DNA of 64,000 nt from Limosilactobacillus rudii (GTDB lineage: Bacteria > Bacillota > Bacilli > Lactobacillales > Lactobacillaceae): positions 62,001-126,000 of the forward strand of contig NZ_JACIVB010000060.1 of the NCBI RefSeq assembly GCF_014145455.1, given 5' to 3'. Numbering within the stretch: the stretch's first letter is position 1; the number at the start of each line of letters is the position of its first letter. The notes under the pieces are model-generated. The model saw nothing but the letters and a program-made list of their open reading frames with translations, ran no database searches and was not told the DNA's origin. Positions 36,173-43,907 of this stretch are shown here, piece by piece. Both the position numbers and the translations under genes were made by a program.

Positions 36173-37753
36173 TTAATCATTCTTCTTCCAATAAGTAATT
36201 GAATCATATTTAACACCGGTTAGGTCTTCACAAACAGCCTTAGTATGTGGATCGACATCCTTCATACTGCCACCCTTTTGAAGACGAACTAATTCAGTTG
36301 ATAGAACCTTAAAGCTCTTCTTGCTCAAGTGGAAACGACTGGCAAAGAACATTGCTAAGAGAATAAAGCCACCAACACCGACAGACATAATTAAGGTAAT
36401 CATTAAAATGGCACTGTGGGGTTGGGCTAAGGCACCAGTAGCTGACTTCTTAAACCCGGCAAAGTCTAATAGGTAACCGGCAACAACACCAGCAAGGCCT
36501 TGACTAATTTGATTAATAAAAACCATTACCGAAGCAAATAATCCAGAACGATTTTTACCAGTAACCAAGGTGTCTAAATCAGGAATGAATGGAAAAGCAT
36601 TCCATGGAGTAAAGTAAAGGATATACAAGCCAATTTCGTAAAGAACCATTCCGATAACCAAGTAAACCATCATATGTCCGGGTTTAATCATCGCAATAAT
36701 TCCCCACATAATTGCACTAATTAGAATTAAGGAATAACCAAAGAGGTCCATTGCCCGGTAGCTAACCTTAGTAATTACAATCCCGGCAATAATCGTAACT
36801 GGAACTGAGATGATGCTCAATGATTGCAAAAATCCAGAGGTACTAGTTGACTTGCCTAATACATAAACAATGTAATAAACAAATACCGTACTAAATAATA
36901 CAGATGCAAAATAAGAACTAAGGTAAATTCCCATGTGAATCCGGAAAGTTTTAATCTTAAAAGTTGAGAAGTAATTCTTTAATTCTGCCTTTAGGCTACT
37001 TCCATTTCCACCATTTTGCTCTTTTGCTTCTGCCGCTAAGCGCTTTGCTTCGGCTTTAGTGACAAAATGTTCCCAAGTAGTCTTGTAACAAATCCAAATT
37101 AAGAAAACTGTTACAACAGAGAAAATAACCTGCATAATAAAATATGGCTCTGGTGAGGTCTTTGGATAGAACTTGAAAAGCATTGCCGGGATAAATTGGG
37201 TAAGCATTCCACCAAGTCCAGCAATTACCATCCGCGTGGTTGATAAGTAGGTACGTTCATTAAAGTCCTTGGTCATTTCATTAGGTAATGTTTCCCACGG
37301 AATTTGTAAGATTGACATCAAAATCGTCGTAATCAGATAGGTAATAAGGTAGTACCAGTATGACATTCCGGCAATCCATAGAGTAATTGGCACTAGTACT
37401 GAAGGAATGGCAGCAAGAATAAAGATATGTCGACGACCATATTTTCGCCCTAACTTATACTTATAAATATTATCTGAAATGTTTCCCATAAATAGTGAAG
37501 CAATCGCATCGGCAACCCGTCCAATTAGGAAAATAGTTGCCCCTTGTCCAGCTGACAGTCCACAGAAGGTTGTGTAGAAGAACAAGAGCCAGGCACCAAC
37601 TAATCCTTGCATTGAGATACTAAAAAATGAAAACGTTCCAAAACCAATTGATCGCCAAATTCCAATTTTTCCACGTTTCTGATAGATTTTTCGGTTCTTA
37701 TATTCATCCCAACCATCATGAATAACTGATTGAGAACTATGATCATTATTCAT
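36173..37753 (-). CDS. GPH family sugar transporter of the GH115 cassette
   Basis: 526-aa twelve-segment MFS/GPH transporter, longer than the 28.1-kb one because of a hydrophilic N terminus (about 30 aa) and a long C-terminal tail. Motifs: IGRVADAIASLFMGNISDNIYKYKLGRKYGRRHIF between helices 2 and 3, LPNEMTKDFNERTYLSTTRM after helix 4, and a charged central loop near AEAKEQNGG. It would import the acidic xylo- or arabinogalacto-oligosaccharide that GH115 acts on. It starts 18 bases after the GH115 stop, co-transcribed. Confidence 0.87.
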   Translation of the reverse strand: MNNDHSSQSVIHDGWDEYKNRKIYQKRGKIGIWRSIGFGTFSFFSISMQGLVGAWLLFFYTTFCGLSAGQGATIFLIGRVADAIASLFMGNISDNIYKYKLGRKYGRRHIFILAAIPSVLVPITLWIAGMSYWYYLITYLITTILMSILQIPWETLPNEMTKDFNERTYLSTTRMVIAGLGGMLTQFIPAMLFKFYPKTSPEPYFIMQVIFSVVTVFLIWICYKTTWEHFVTKAEAKRLAAEAKEQNGGNGSSLKAELKNYFSTFKIKTFRIHMGIYLSSYFASVLFSTVFVYYIVYVLGKSTSTSGFLQSLSIISVPVTIIAGIVITKVSYRAMDLFGYSLILISAIMWGIIAMIKPGHMMVYLVIGMVLYEIGLYILYFTPWNAFPFIPDLDTLVTGKNRSGLFASVMVFINQISQGLAGVVAGYLLDFAGFKKSATGALAQPHSAILMITLIMSVGVGGFILLAMFFASRFHLSKKSFKVLSTELVRLQKGGSMKDVDPHTKAVCEDLTGVKYDSITYWKKND

Positions 37754-37771
37754 AATATTTCTCCTTTACTA

Positions 37772-39823
37772 TTAAAGCTTATCAATTAAAATTTCGCGTA
37801 GTTTATCTGCTAATTTGGCATCTGACATTTCACGATGTGTCGTCCACAAAGTCATTACCCGCGCATCACCTGGTAACTTTATAAACCGTCGTTCCCAGTC
37901 ATCTTCATCAGCGGTATCACCAAGATTGCGTAAATATTGACGTAAAAACTTTAATTTTTTGACAGTCAATGGCACATCATTATCTGCATCATTTTCATAA
38001 AAATCTCTCCATTTGGGTGATGGATTATTTTTAATTACTACCAAAATCTTATTCATCATTCGAACTGCATTATCGGCTTGTAAAAATGCATAAATTAAGT
38101 CGTCCTTTTCATGAGCTTCCTGAGTAATCTCATATGCCTTAATTAAATTTACCAGTGCATGCAGACCAGCTGATTGATTAATGGCACTCATATATAAATC
38201 GCCATAAAGAACGTTTCGATTATGCTGATCCTTCATTTCTAACAATAATATTTCTAAATTACGAATAAGTGCTGCCCACCTTGGCAAGGATGGTTCAACT
38301 ATTGCTTTAATCTTCTTTAAATCAGCGCTAAGCGATCCTTCATTAACCAGCCAACCAGCGTCAGTTAATTTTCCATTTGGCGTAACCCATGCTTGAATAA
38401 TTCGGCGAATAAGAAATGGTGCAAACTCATCACCAGCTGTTTCATCCTCATGCTCTCCATACTGAACGACATTTTCCCAATATTGCTTATAGTATTGAAC
38501 TAGCTTATTCCTCGATTCACTATAATAAGTTTCAACATACTCACTAAGAATTTCAGTTAAACTCCGCTCCTGATAATCTTCACGCCATGATTTTGCATAT
38601 TCGCGAAGATAAAGTATATGAGGCTTAATATTTCCCGTATTTACCAGTTCAATTGTATCCATGTTATTTTGCCGCGCTTTACACAGTTCACTCGATACAA
38701 AGGCCGGACTATTCGACATCAAACCTAAAAAGTTCGATGCTTGTAAATCATGAAAACCAGCATGACAGTATAATCCCCGTTGACGGTGGTGTGGATTGGG
38801 AACATTAAGGATTGGCACTCGGGGGTTATCAATTCCTTGGCGACGAGAAACCATCTTCCCATACCCGCTATCTGCCCATATTTCAATAACATCATCTGGT
38901 AATTCAAGAAGTCCGTCACGGTAAAGTCCCGTCAATTCTCCATAGATATTAATTGCCATCGGAGCATCTGGATCATATTTTTTTACCATTTCATATTGTT
39001 CTTTAATAATCTGATTTATTACCCGGGAAATAGCTTTTTTCGTCCATTCCCGACTATCATCATCTTTCCAAAAAGGCTTATCACCCTGGCCACGAAATCC
39101 CAAACTATAGACAACCTTTAGTCCTCGCTGGGCCAAAATAGCATCCTTCCATAATCGGCGGAATAAGTTAGGATATTTAATATATGAGGCCGTTAGGTTA
39201 GGATACTTTCGAGCAAACATTGCTGCTCCAAGTGGTTCCGCATGATGTTGAGCAATAATTAATCCATACTCACTAGCAGTTTGACGATTCTTATGAGAGG
39301 TCAGGTCCGTCCCAGGAATAATTACATTGCAGCCGACCCTTAAAGCTGTTTCAAAGGCACGTTGCCATACATACGAGTTAGAATCATGATCCTCCCACTT
39401 CATCAACAGTAATTCGTCATTAATAAACCACCCACGGTACTTAGTTTTATATTTTGGCAAACGCAAATTAAAATTGGTCCATAAAACACTCTCTTTCCGA
39501 TCAATCGGCGTATCCATCCAGTACCAAAAATCATCAATTCCAAGGACCGAACGAGAGACTGACAAGGCCCCATACATCACACCAATAGAACTTGTTGACT
39601 TAATAGTCACCTTTCCTTCTTCTAAATTAAAGTCATATTTTTCTGATTGCGACACTGTGTCATGATCAAGTACCAGACAAATCTCATTCTTCTCTTTGTT
39701 TGCAAATGTTGTTTTGCTAATATCCCGTTGAAGAATAGCTTGAGCATTTTTTAAAATTGGATTTGTAACATCTGATATCGTTACCTGCGTATTCCTTGAA
39801 ATTTCAAATCCTGCTGTCGTCAT
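37772..39823 (-). CDS. GH115-like glycoside hydrolase (putative alpha-glucuronidase)
   Basis: 683-aa soluble protein with no signal peptide. N-terminal beta-alpha domain (about 1-115), then the family signature KYRGWFINDE (about residues 127-136; GH115 usually reads RGIFINDE), the barrel with CNVIIPGTD, HHAEPLGAAMF, IWADSGYGKM and PHHRQRGLYCHAGFHD, and a helical C-terminal region. Known GH115 enzymes remove (4-O-methyl-)glucuronic acid from glucuronoxylan, including internal residues, and are usually secreted and near 900-1000 aa with an extra C-terminal domain; this copy is short and cytoplasmic. First gene of the GH115-GPH-SGNH-unknown operon. A related family with different uronic or neutral substrates cannot be excluded. 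Confidence 0.8.
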   Translation of the reverse strand: MTTAGFEISRNTQVTISDVTNPILKNAQAILQRDISKTTFANKEKNEICLVLDHDTVSQSEKYDFNLEEGKVTIKSTSSIGVMYGALSVSRSVLGIDDFWYWMDTPIDRKESVLWTNFNLRLPKYKTKYRGWFINDELLLMKWEDHDSNSYVWQRAFETALRVGCNVIIPGTDLTSHKNRQTASEYGLIIAQHHAEPLGAAMFARKYPNLTASYIKYPNLFRRLWKDAILAQRGLKVVYSLGFRGQGDKPFWKDDDSREWTKKAISRVINQIIKEQYEMVKKYDPDAPMAINIYGELTGLYRDGLLELPDDVIEIWADSGYGKMVSRRQGIDNPRVPILNVPNPHHRQRGLYCHAGFHDLQASNFLGLMSNSPAFVSSELCKARQNNMDTIELVNTGNIKPHILYLREYAKSWREDYQERSLTEILSEYVETYYSESRNKLVQYYKQYWENVVQYGEHEDETAGDEFAPFLIRRIIQAWVTPNGKLTDAGWLVNEGSLSADLKKIKAIVEPSLPRWAALIRNLEILLLEMKDQHNRNVLYGDLYMSAINQSAGLHALVNLIKAYEITQEAHEKDDLIYAFLQADNAVRMMNKILVVIKNNPSPKWRDFYENDADNDVPLTVKKLKFLRQYLRNLGDTADEDDWERRFIKLPGDARVMTLWTTHREMSDAKLADKLREILIDKL

Positions 39824-39860
39824 CTTTATCCCCCTTTACTGCTTAATTAACTTTACACCA

Positions 39861-39889
39861 TTGATTGTAAGCGCTTAATAAGATATAAT
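39861..39889 (+). promoter_or_regulatory. Promoter of the third AraC regulator with overlapping cre-like site
   Basis: TTGATT (39861-39866), 17-bp spacer, TATAAT (39884-39889). A cre-like TGTAAGCGCTTAAT (39866-39879) fills the spacer, so CcpA would compete with polymerase. Confidence 0.7.
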
Positions 39890-39933
39890 CTTTGCTAAAT
39901 AAGACTCATTTATTGCAAAAGGAGACCTTTAAG

Positions 39934-40788
39934 TTGAAACATTATGATGATTTCCCACTAGATGGAACAATTAATCAACAGATAGTATGTTTTCATCACC
40001 TAGATAAACACCATGCAAGTCCATTCCATCATCATATTAACCATGTTGAATTACTTCTATTTCTGAGCGGCAATGTTCAATTCTTTTCTAAGAAAATTGT
40101 TTTTAAACCGCATCCTTTTGATTTAATCATTATTCCTGCCGGTACTTGGCATCGTGCTTACACATTAACAGCAACAAAATATGAACGAATTTTTATTAAT
40201 ATTCAAACGGCAAAAATCAAGGAACTTTCTACTGCCGATACAGACTTAATGCAGTGTTTTACAAAACTTCCCTTAAAGTGGGATATCAATGTTGTACATC
40301 TAAATCAGACAACGGCAAATCACTTTGTTAATCTTTGTCATCAAGTAATAATGCTGCTTGGAAAAAATGGATTTGGTGTTGATATCAATTTGAATATCCT
40401 TCAGGCAGAATTATTGTTAATCGCAAATAAAGCTGTACATAGAAAAAAGGCCGAGGAAATCAATCCTCAGCCAACAAGACTTCAACAACTTTTAGACTAT
40501 ATTGATACTAACCTCGATCACGATCTTTCGCTTAACCATCTAGCTAATTACTTCTTCTTGAATCCTGATTACCTTAATCGCTATTTTCGTAAAGAAATTG
40601 GTCTTTCCATTCACGTATATATTAAACTAACTCGATTAGAAAAAGCTCGTCGCTTACTAGCAGAAGGCGAAACACTTAGTAAAACTGCTCAAATGTGTGG
40701 TTATAAAAATTACAGCAGTTTTATCCGTGCCTTTACAGAAACTATCGGAATCTCTCCCGGAAAATTTCGAAGACTACACATTAAATAG
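39934..40788 (+). CDS. AraC-family regulator of the GH115 cassette
   Basis: 284-aa regulator with an N-terminal cupin sensor (HHLDKHHASPFHHHINHVELLLFLSGNVQFFSKKIVFKPHPFDLIIIPAGTWHRA, His-rich) and the C-terminal AraC double HTH (about 185-280; DHDLSLNHLANYFFLNPDYLNRYFRKEIGLSIHVYIKLTRLEKARRLL ... CGYKNYSSFIRAFTETIGISPGKFRRL). The frame runs open upstream to 39892, but the GGAG at 39921 with TTG 9 bases on makes TTG 39934 the likely start. Divergent from the GH115 operon. Confidence 0.88.
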   Translation: MKHYDDFPLDGTINQQIVCFHHLDKHHASPFHHHINHVELLLFLSGNVQFFSKKIVFKPHPFDLIIIPAGTWHRAYTLTATKYERIFINIQTAKIKELSTADTDLMQCFTKLPLKWDINVVHLNQTTANHFVNLCHQVIMLLGKNGFGVDINLNILQAELLLIANKAVHRKKAEEINPQPTRLQQLLDYIDTNLDHDLSLNHLANYFFLNPDYLNRYFRKEIGLSIHVYIKLTRLEKARRLLAEGETLSKTAQMCGYKNYSSFIRAFTETIGISPGKFRRLHIK

Positions 40789-40845
40789 TTTTTAAATAAT
40801 AAGATATGCTTAAAAAGTTGTAGGTATCATATCAAATAGAATAAA

Positions 40846-40888
40846 AAAACAGCAACATTAAAAATTCCCTAATGTTGCTGTTTCTATT
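40846..40888. terminator. Bidirectional terminator
   Basis: AAACAGCAACATTA pairs with TAATGTTGCTGTTT around a 9-base loop, with A7 before and T-rich DNA after. Confidence 0.92.
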
Positions 40889-40891
40889 TTG

Positions 40892-41737
40892 TTATACTTC
40901 CAAATTCTTTAGTTCTAATAGAATTGTATCTTCTGTAACGGAACCATTTCGGGCAATACTAAGGCTTTTGGCTATTTCTAATGCCTCCTTAGCATTCTTT
41001 GCATCATCTTTTAAGATATAGCTCCGTCCAATGCAAAGGTATAGTTCATCTAATAAGAATAAGGAATCATGTTCTCGACATAGCTCAATCCCCTTATTAG
41101 CAATTTTAATTGCATTGTCTGGATCGTCAAGTTGAAGATATAATTCTGCAATCTGACAGTCGATTGAGGCCCATCGATGGAGGCTCCCAATCAATTTTTT
41201 ATTTTCAATTAACTTTACTGAGCGAGTTGTTAAACGTGCTGCTCGTTCTTTATCACCACGTTTCAAGTAGGCCAATGCCATTCCTGCAGTTGTCATCGCG
41301 AGGTAAATGTTTGCACTAGTAGTAGCAAATTGTGTTAATACTAATTCAAAGTTAAAAATAGCCTCATCTAATTGGTCACTTTCTACTTGAACCATTCCAA
41401 CTAGGTAGTAGTAACGTTGCTTATCAAAATCACTCTCTAGATTCTTAACATGGACTTTCTTTAAGAGTATTGAAGCATCTTCAAAATTACGAGAAATCAA
41501 GTTGTCAACAATCTGATTAAATGTTTCATTGATTCCACTAACTTCATTTTCGACAATTCGATCAGAAGAAATATTTAAACGCTCGCATATTGCCGTTAAA
41601 ATATCCATTTTGGGTAAGCGATTTTGTTTTTCCATTAAGCTAATTGTCGCTTGAGTGCAGATTCCCTCAGCTAAAGCTGTCTGAGATAATCCGCGCTTGC
41701 GACGAATTTGTTTTAATAGGTCTCCTCGGAGTTTCAT
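40892..41737 (-). CDS. HTH-TPR regulator (RNPP/PlcR-Rgg-like)
   Basis: 281-aa regulator: Xre-type helix-turn-helix at residues about 5-58 (LLKQIRRKRGLSQTALAEGICTQATISLMEKQNRLPKMDILTAICERLNI), then about five helical TPR-like repeats to the C terminus. The HTH resembles that of PlcR, and length and layout fit peptide-sensing RNPP regulators. Ribosome binding site GGAAGG. Target and inducer are unknown. The upstream DNA contains an in-strand 15-codon micro-ORF that could encode a signal peptide, but no exporter gene is nearby. Confidence 0.85.
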   Translation of the reverse strand: MKLRGDLLKQIRRKRGLSQTALAEGICTQATISLMEKQNRLPKMDILTAICERLNISSDRIVENEVSGINETFNQIVDNLISRNFEDASILLKKVHVKNLESDFDKQRYYYLVGMVQVESDQLDEAIFNFELVLTQFATTSANIYLAMTTAGMALAYLKRGDKERAARLTTRSVKLIENKKLIGSLHRWASIDCQIAELYLQLDDPDNAIKIANKGIELCREHDSLFLLDELYLCIGRSYILKDDAKNAKEALEIAKSLSIARNGSVTEDTILLELKNLEV

Positions 41738-42109
41738 TGTTTACCTTCCTTCATCATAATTGTTGAATTATTAAAAATAAATCCGTTATAAGCTACACTT
41801 CCGCCAATCGTATTATACCACTAATACCAACAGGCTTTTCATTAATTTAATGATAATCACCGCTTTTTATATGCTATAAATTAATTCATAATTGCAAGGC
41901 TTGTTTTCTTGCATATCTAAATAATTCAATGGTTACTTTCTCTTGTCACCCCCAGTAACCTTGAACGCTGAATTAACATATTCAGAGGGTTAAATAACAC
42001 TTTTATAAAACTATAATATATATATTATATTATAACAGCGTTTTACTTCAATCCTAATATAGCTGATTTTCCCTAACTTTGCAAAATATTTACTTACATT
42101 TACTCATTA
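41738..42109 (-). other. Non-coding region upstream of the HTH-TPR gene, with a candidate micro-ORF
   Basis: No established gene. Minus-strand elements: a promoter-like TTGAAG-16-TATAAT within 42005-42040; a hairpin GGTTACT/AGTAACC at about 41928-41963; an extended -10 TGGTATAAT at about 41813-41820; and a micro-ORF 41813-41860 (GTG start, or ATG 41842) coding MIIIKLMKSLLVLVV, basic then hydrophobic, like short hydrophobic peptides of streptococci, but without a good ribosome binding site. The region is very A+T-rich. Confidence 0.35.
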
Positions 42110-42162
42110 GAAGAATAAGAGTAAGAATATTGCTTCTGCCAACATTCTTACTCTTATTGTTG
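42110..42162 (-). terminator. Terminator of ddl
   Basis: AATAAGAGTAAGAAT pairs perfectly with ATTCTTACTCTTATT (15 bp), immediately after the ddl stop. Confidence 0.9.
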
Positions 42163-42163
42163 T

Positions 42164-43300
42164 CTAGTCATTATTGTATTTCTTTTGTCCTACACGTTCA
42201 GTACCGAGCTTACGGAAATCATACTTAATCTTGCTATTACGTTCAAATTCTTCAAGTCCCAATTGAATTAGTCGGTCAATTAAATCCGAGTACGAAATCC
42301 CTGAAACTTCCCACATTTGCGGATAAAGACTGATATTGGTAAATCCTGGTAATGTATTTGGCTCACCAAGATAAGGTACATTATTACTATCCACGAGGAA
42401 ATCAATTCGAGCCATTCCCTTCATCCCCAATGCCTGGTATGCCTTTAATGCCATATCAGTAATCTCGTCTACTAAGTATTGCGGCAATTTGACTGGCAAT
42501 TCAAAGACTACTCCACTTGCATCAACGAATTTATTCTCATAATCATAGAACAAATCATCTTTAGGTACGCGTACTGCTCCTAACTTAGATGCAATCGGGT
42601 GTTCATTCCCAAGAATAGAAATCTCAACTTCTTGTGGCCGATCGATCCCTTGCTCCACTAATACCTTGTAATCGTATTTAAAAGCATCATCAAGAGCTGC
42701 TTCGTATTCTTCCGCATTCGTTACCCGATGGATTCCAACTGATGAGCCTTGCTTAGCTGGCTTTATAAACGTCAGATTGCCCAACTTTTCCTCAATCCGT
42801 CCCCAAGAATAATCAGCACGATTTTCTGGCGTCACTAAAACATACGGGGTATTCCGTATTCCAGCTTGAGTGATAATCTTTTTAGTAAGATCCTTATCAA
42901 ATGCCATGGCACTTGCTGAAATATTGGAACCAACATACGGTTTGTTAAGGAGTTTAAACAAGCCTTGGATCGTTCCATCTTCCCCTAGGTTTCCGTGAAT
43001 AACAGGGAAGAAGAAATCTATCTCCTTTTGTTCATTTAATGCCATAATTGGTGCAAGCGGACTAGAAAGATCCATCTTTTGATATGCATCTTCAACCACC
43101 TCATCCTCTGACTCACCATCAAAGATTCTTTGTGATGCCTCATTATTAAGTAAAATTCCATCCTTGGTAAACATAAACAAGCTTACGTCATATTTATCCT
43201 TATCAAGAGCATCATAAATATTATGTGCTGATCGCTTTGACACATCATGCTCAGAGGAGTTTCCGCCAAATAATAAAGCGATGTGTAATTTCTTGGTCAT
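42164..43300 (-). CDS. ddl: D-alanine--D-alanine/D-lactate ligase
   Basis: 378-aa ATP-grasp ligase that makes the terminal dipeptide or depsipeptide of peptidoglycan. Motifs: LLFGGNSSEHDVS, HGNLGEDGTIQG, the FIKPAKQGSSVG ATP loop, LVEQGID and EPNTLPGFT. Start at 43300 with AAGGTGG 8 bases upstream. In YDYENKFVD residue 258 is Phe, the position where D-Ala-D-Ala ligases have Tyr (Tyr216 in E. coli DdlB) and D-Ala-D-Lac ligases of Leuconostoc and lactobacilli have Phe. The enzyme therefore probably prefers D-lactate, giving intrinsic vancomycin resistance. Confidence 0.95.
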   Translation of the reverse strand: MTKKLHIALLFGGNSSEHDVSKRSAHNIYDALDKDKYDVSLFMFTKDGILLNNEASQRIFDGESEDEVVEDAYQKMDLSSPLAPIMALNEQKEIDFFFPVIHGNLGEDGTIQGLFKLLNKPYVGSNISASAMAFDKDLTKKIITQAGIRNTPYVLVTPENRADYSWGRIEEKLGNLTFIKPAKQGSSVGIHRVTNAEEYEAALDDAFKYDYKVLVEQGIDRPQEVEISILGNEHPIASKLGAVRVPKDDLFYDYENKFVDASGVVFELPVKLPQYLVDEITDMALKAYQALGMKGMARIDFLVDSNNVPYLGEPNTLPGFTNISLYPQMWEVSGISYSDLIDRLIQLGLEEFERNSKIKYDFRKLGTERVGQKKYNND

Positions 43301-43600
43301 AGTAAATACCACCTTAAATATTTTTATCTTAACCGTTTTCCTAGAACTTTAAGTATAACATGAACCCTAAAGATCTGCCAAGGCCATAAATTATAAACAT
43401 TTTTCCTTTTGAAAATCAATTACTTTTTTACCAGGACTAAAACATCCAGAATCAGCTAGGAGCTGTGACATAGGTACTTTACACGTAGTATATTAAATGA
43501 GCTCCAGTGCTGGTTAAAAACCGAACCCTGGAGCTCTATACTTATGAAACGTGATGAGGCTAGAGATGTTACTTCCCAGCTTCTATCTTCCTACCTGCAA
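43301..43600 (-). other. Non-coding region between ddl and the GcvH-like gene
   Basis: No gene seen. It holds the ddl promoter area near its left end and a strong inverted repeat GAGCTCCAG/CTGGAGCTC at 43499-43537 that is followed by a T-poor tract, so it may be the GcvH-gene terminator only weakly. Other short complementary stretches were not convincing. Confidence 0.5.
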
Positions 43601-43894
43601 TTATTTTACTTCAACAATCCAGTTTTTTTCTTCATCACTTGAATTTAATCCAGCTGGATCATCAACAATGTTTTCGTTAACTTTAACAATTTTACCATCA
43701 ATTGGGCTATCAACATCTGTTACTGCTTTCTCTGCCTCAACTGCAATAAACTTATCATTTTGTTTAAGTGTAGTTCCGACAGCTGGTACATCGATAAAAC
43801 TTACAGAACCTAGTTCATCACGACCAGCATCATTTAACCCAACCCGTTTAGTACCATCAGATTGTTCTTTCACCCAGAAATAACTCTTTGCCAT
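43601..43894 (-). CDS. gcvH: GcvH-like lipoyl-domain protein
   Basis: 97-aa single lipoyl domain. The lipoylation site is K56 in VEAEKAVTDVDSPIDG, which matches the GcvH pattern (ESVKAASDVYSP). N-terminal FWVKEQSDGTKRVGL is also GcvH-like. It is shorter than true GcvH (about 125-130 aa). No gcvT/gcvP genes are near. In Firmicutes GcvH-like proteins can act in lipoyl relay or as lipoyl carriers, so this may not serve glycine cleavage. It precedes rodA by 13 bases on the other side and has its own ribosome binding site. Confidence 0.85.
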   Translation of the reverse strand: MAKSYFWVKEQSDGTKRVGLNDAGRDELGSVSFIDVPAVGTTLKQNDKFIAVEAEKAVTDVDSPIDGKIVKVNENIVDDPAGLNSSDEEKNWIVEVK

Positions 43895-43907
43895 CTATAT
43901 AACCTCG

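Noticed and set aside
41894-41960. A 20-codon TTG-initiated ORF on the minus strand upstream of the HTH-TPR gene
   Set aside because: Ribosome binding site is poor and the predicted peptide is neither hydrophobic nor like known signal peptides.
43499-43537. GAGCTCCAG/CTGGAGCTC inverted repeat as a full Rho-independent terminator
   Set aside because: No T run follows on either strand, so it is mentioned only as a possible weak terminator.
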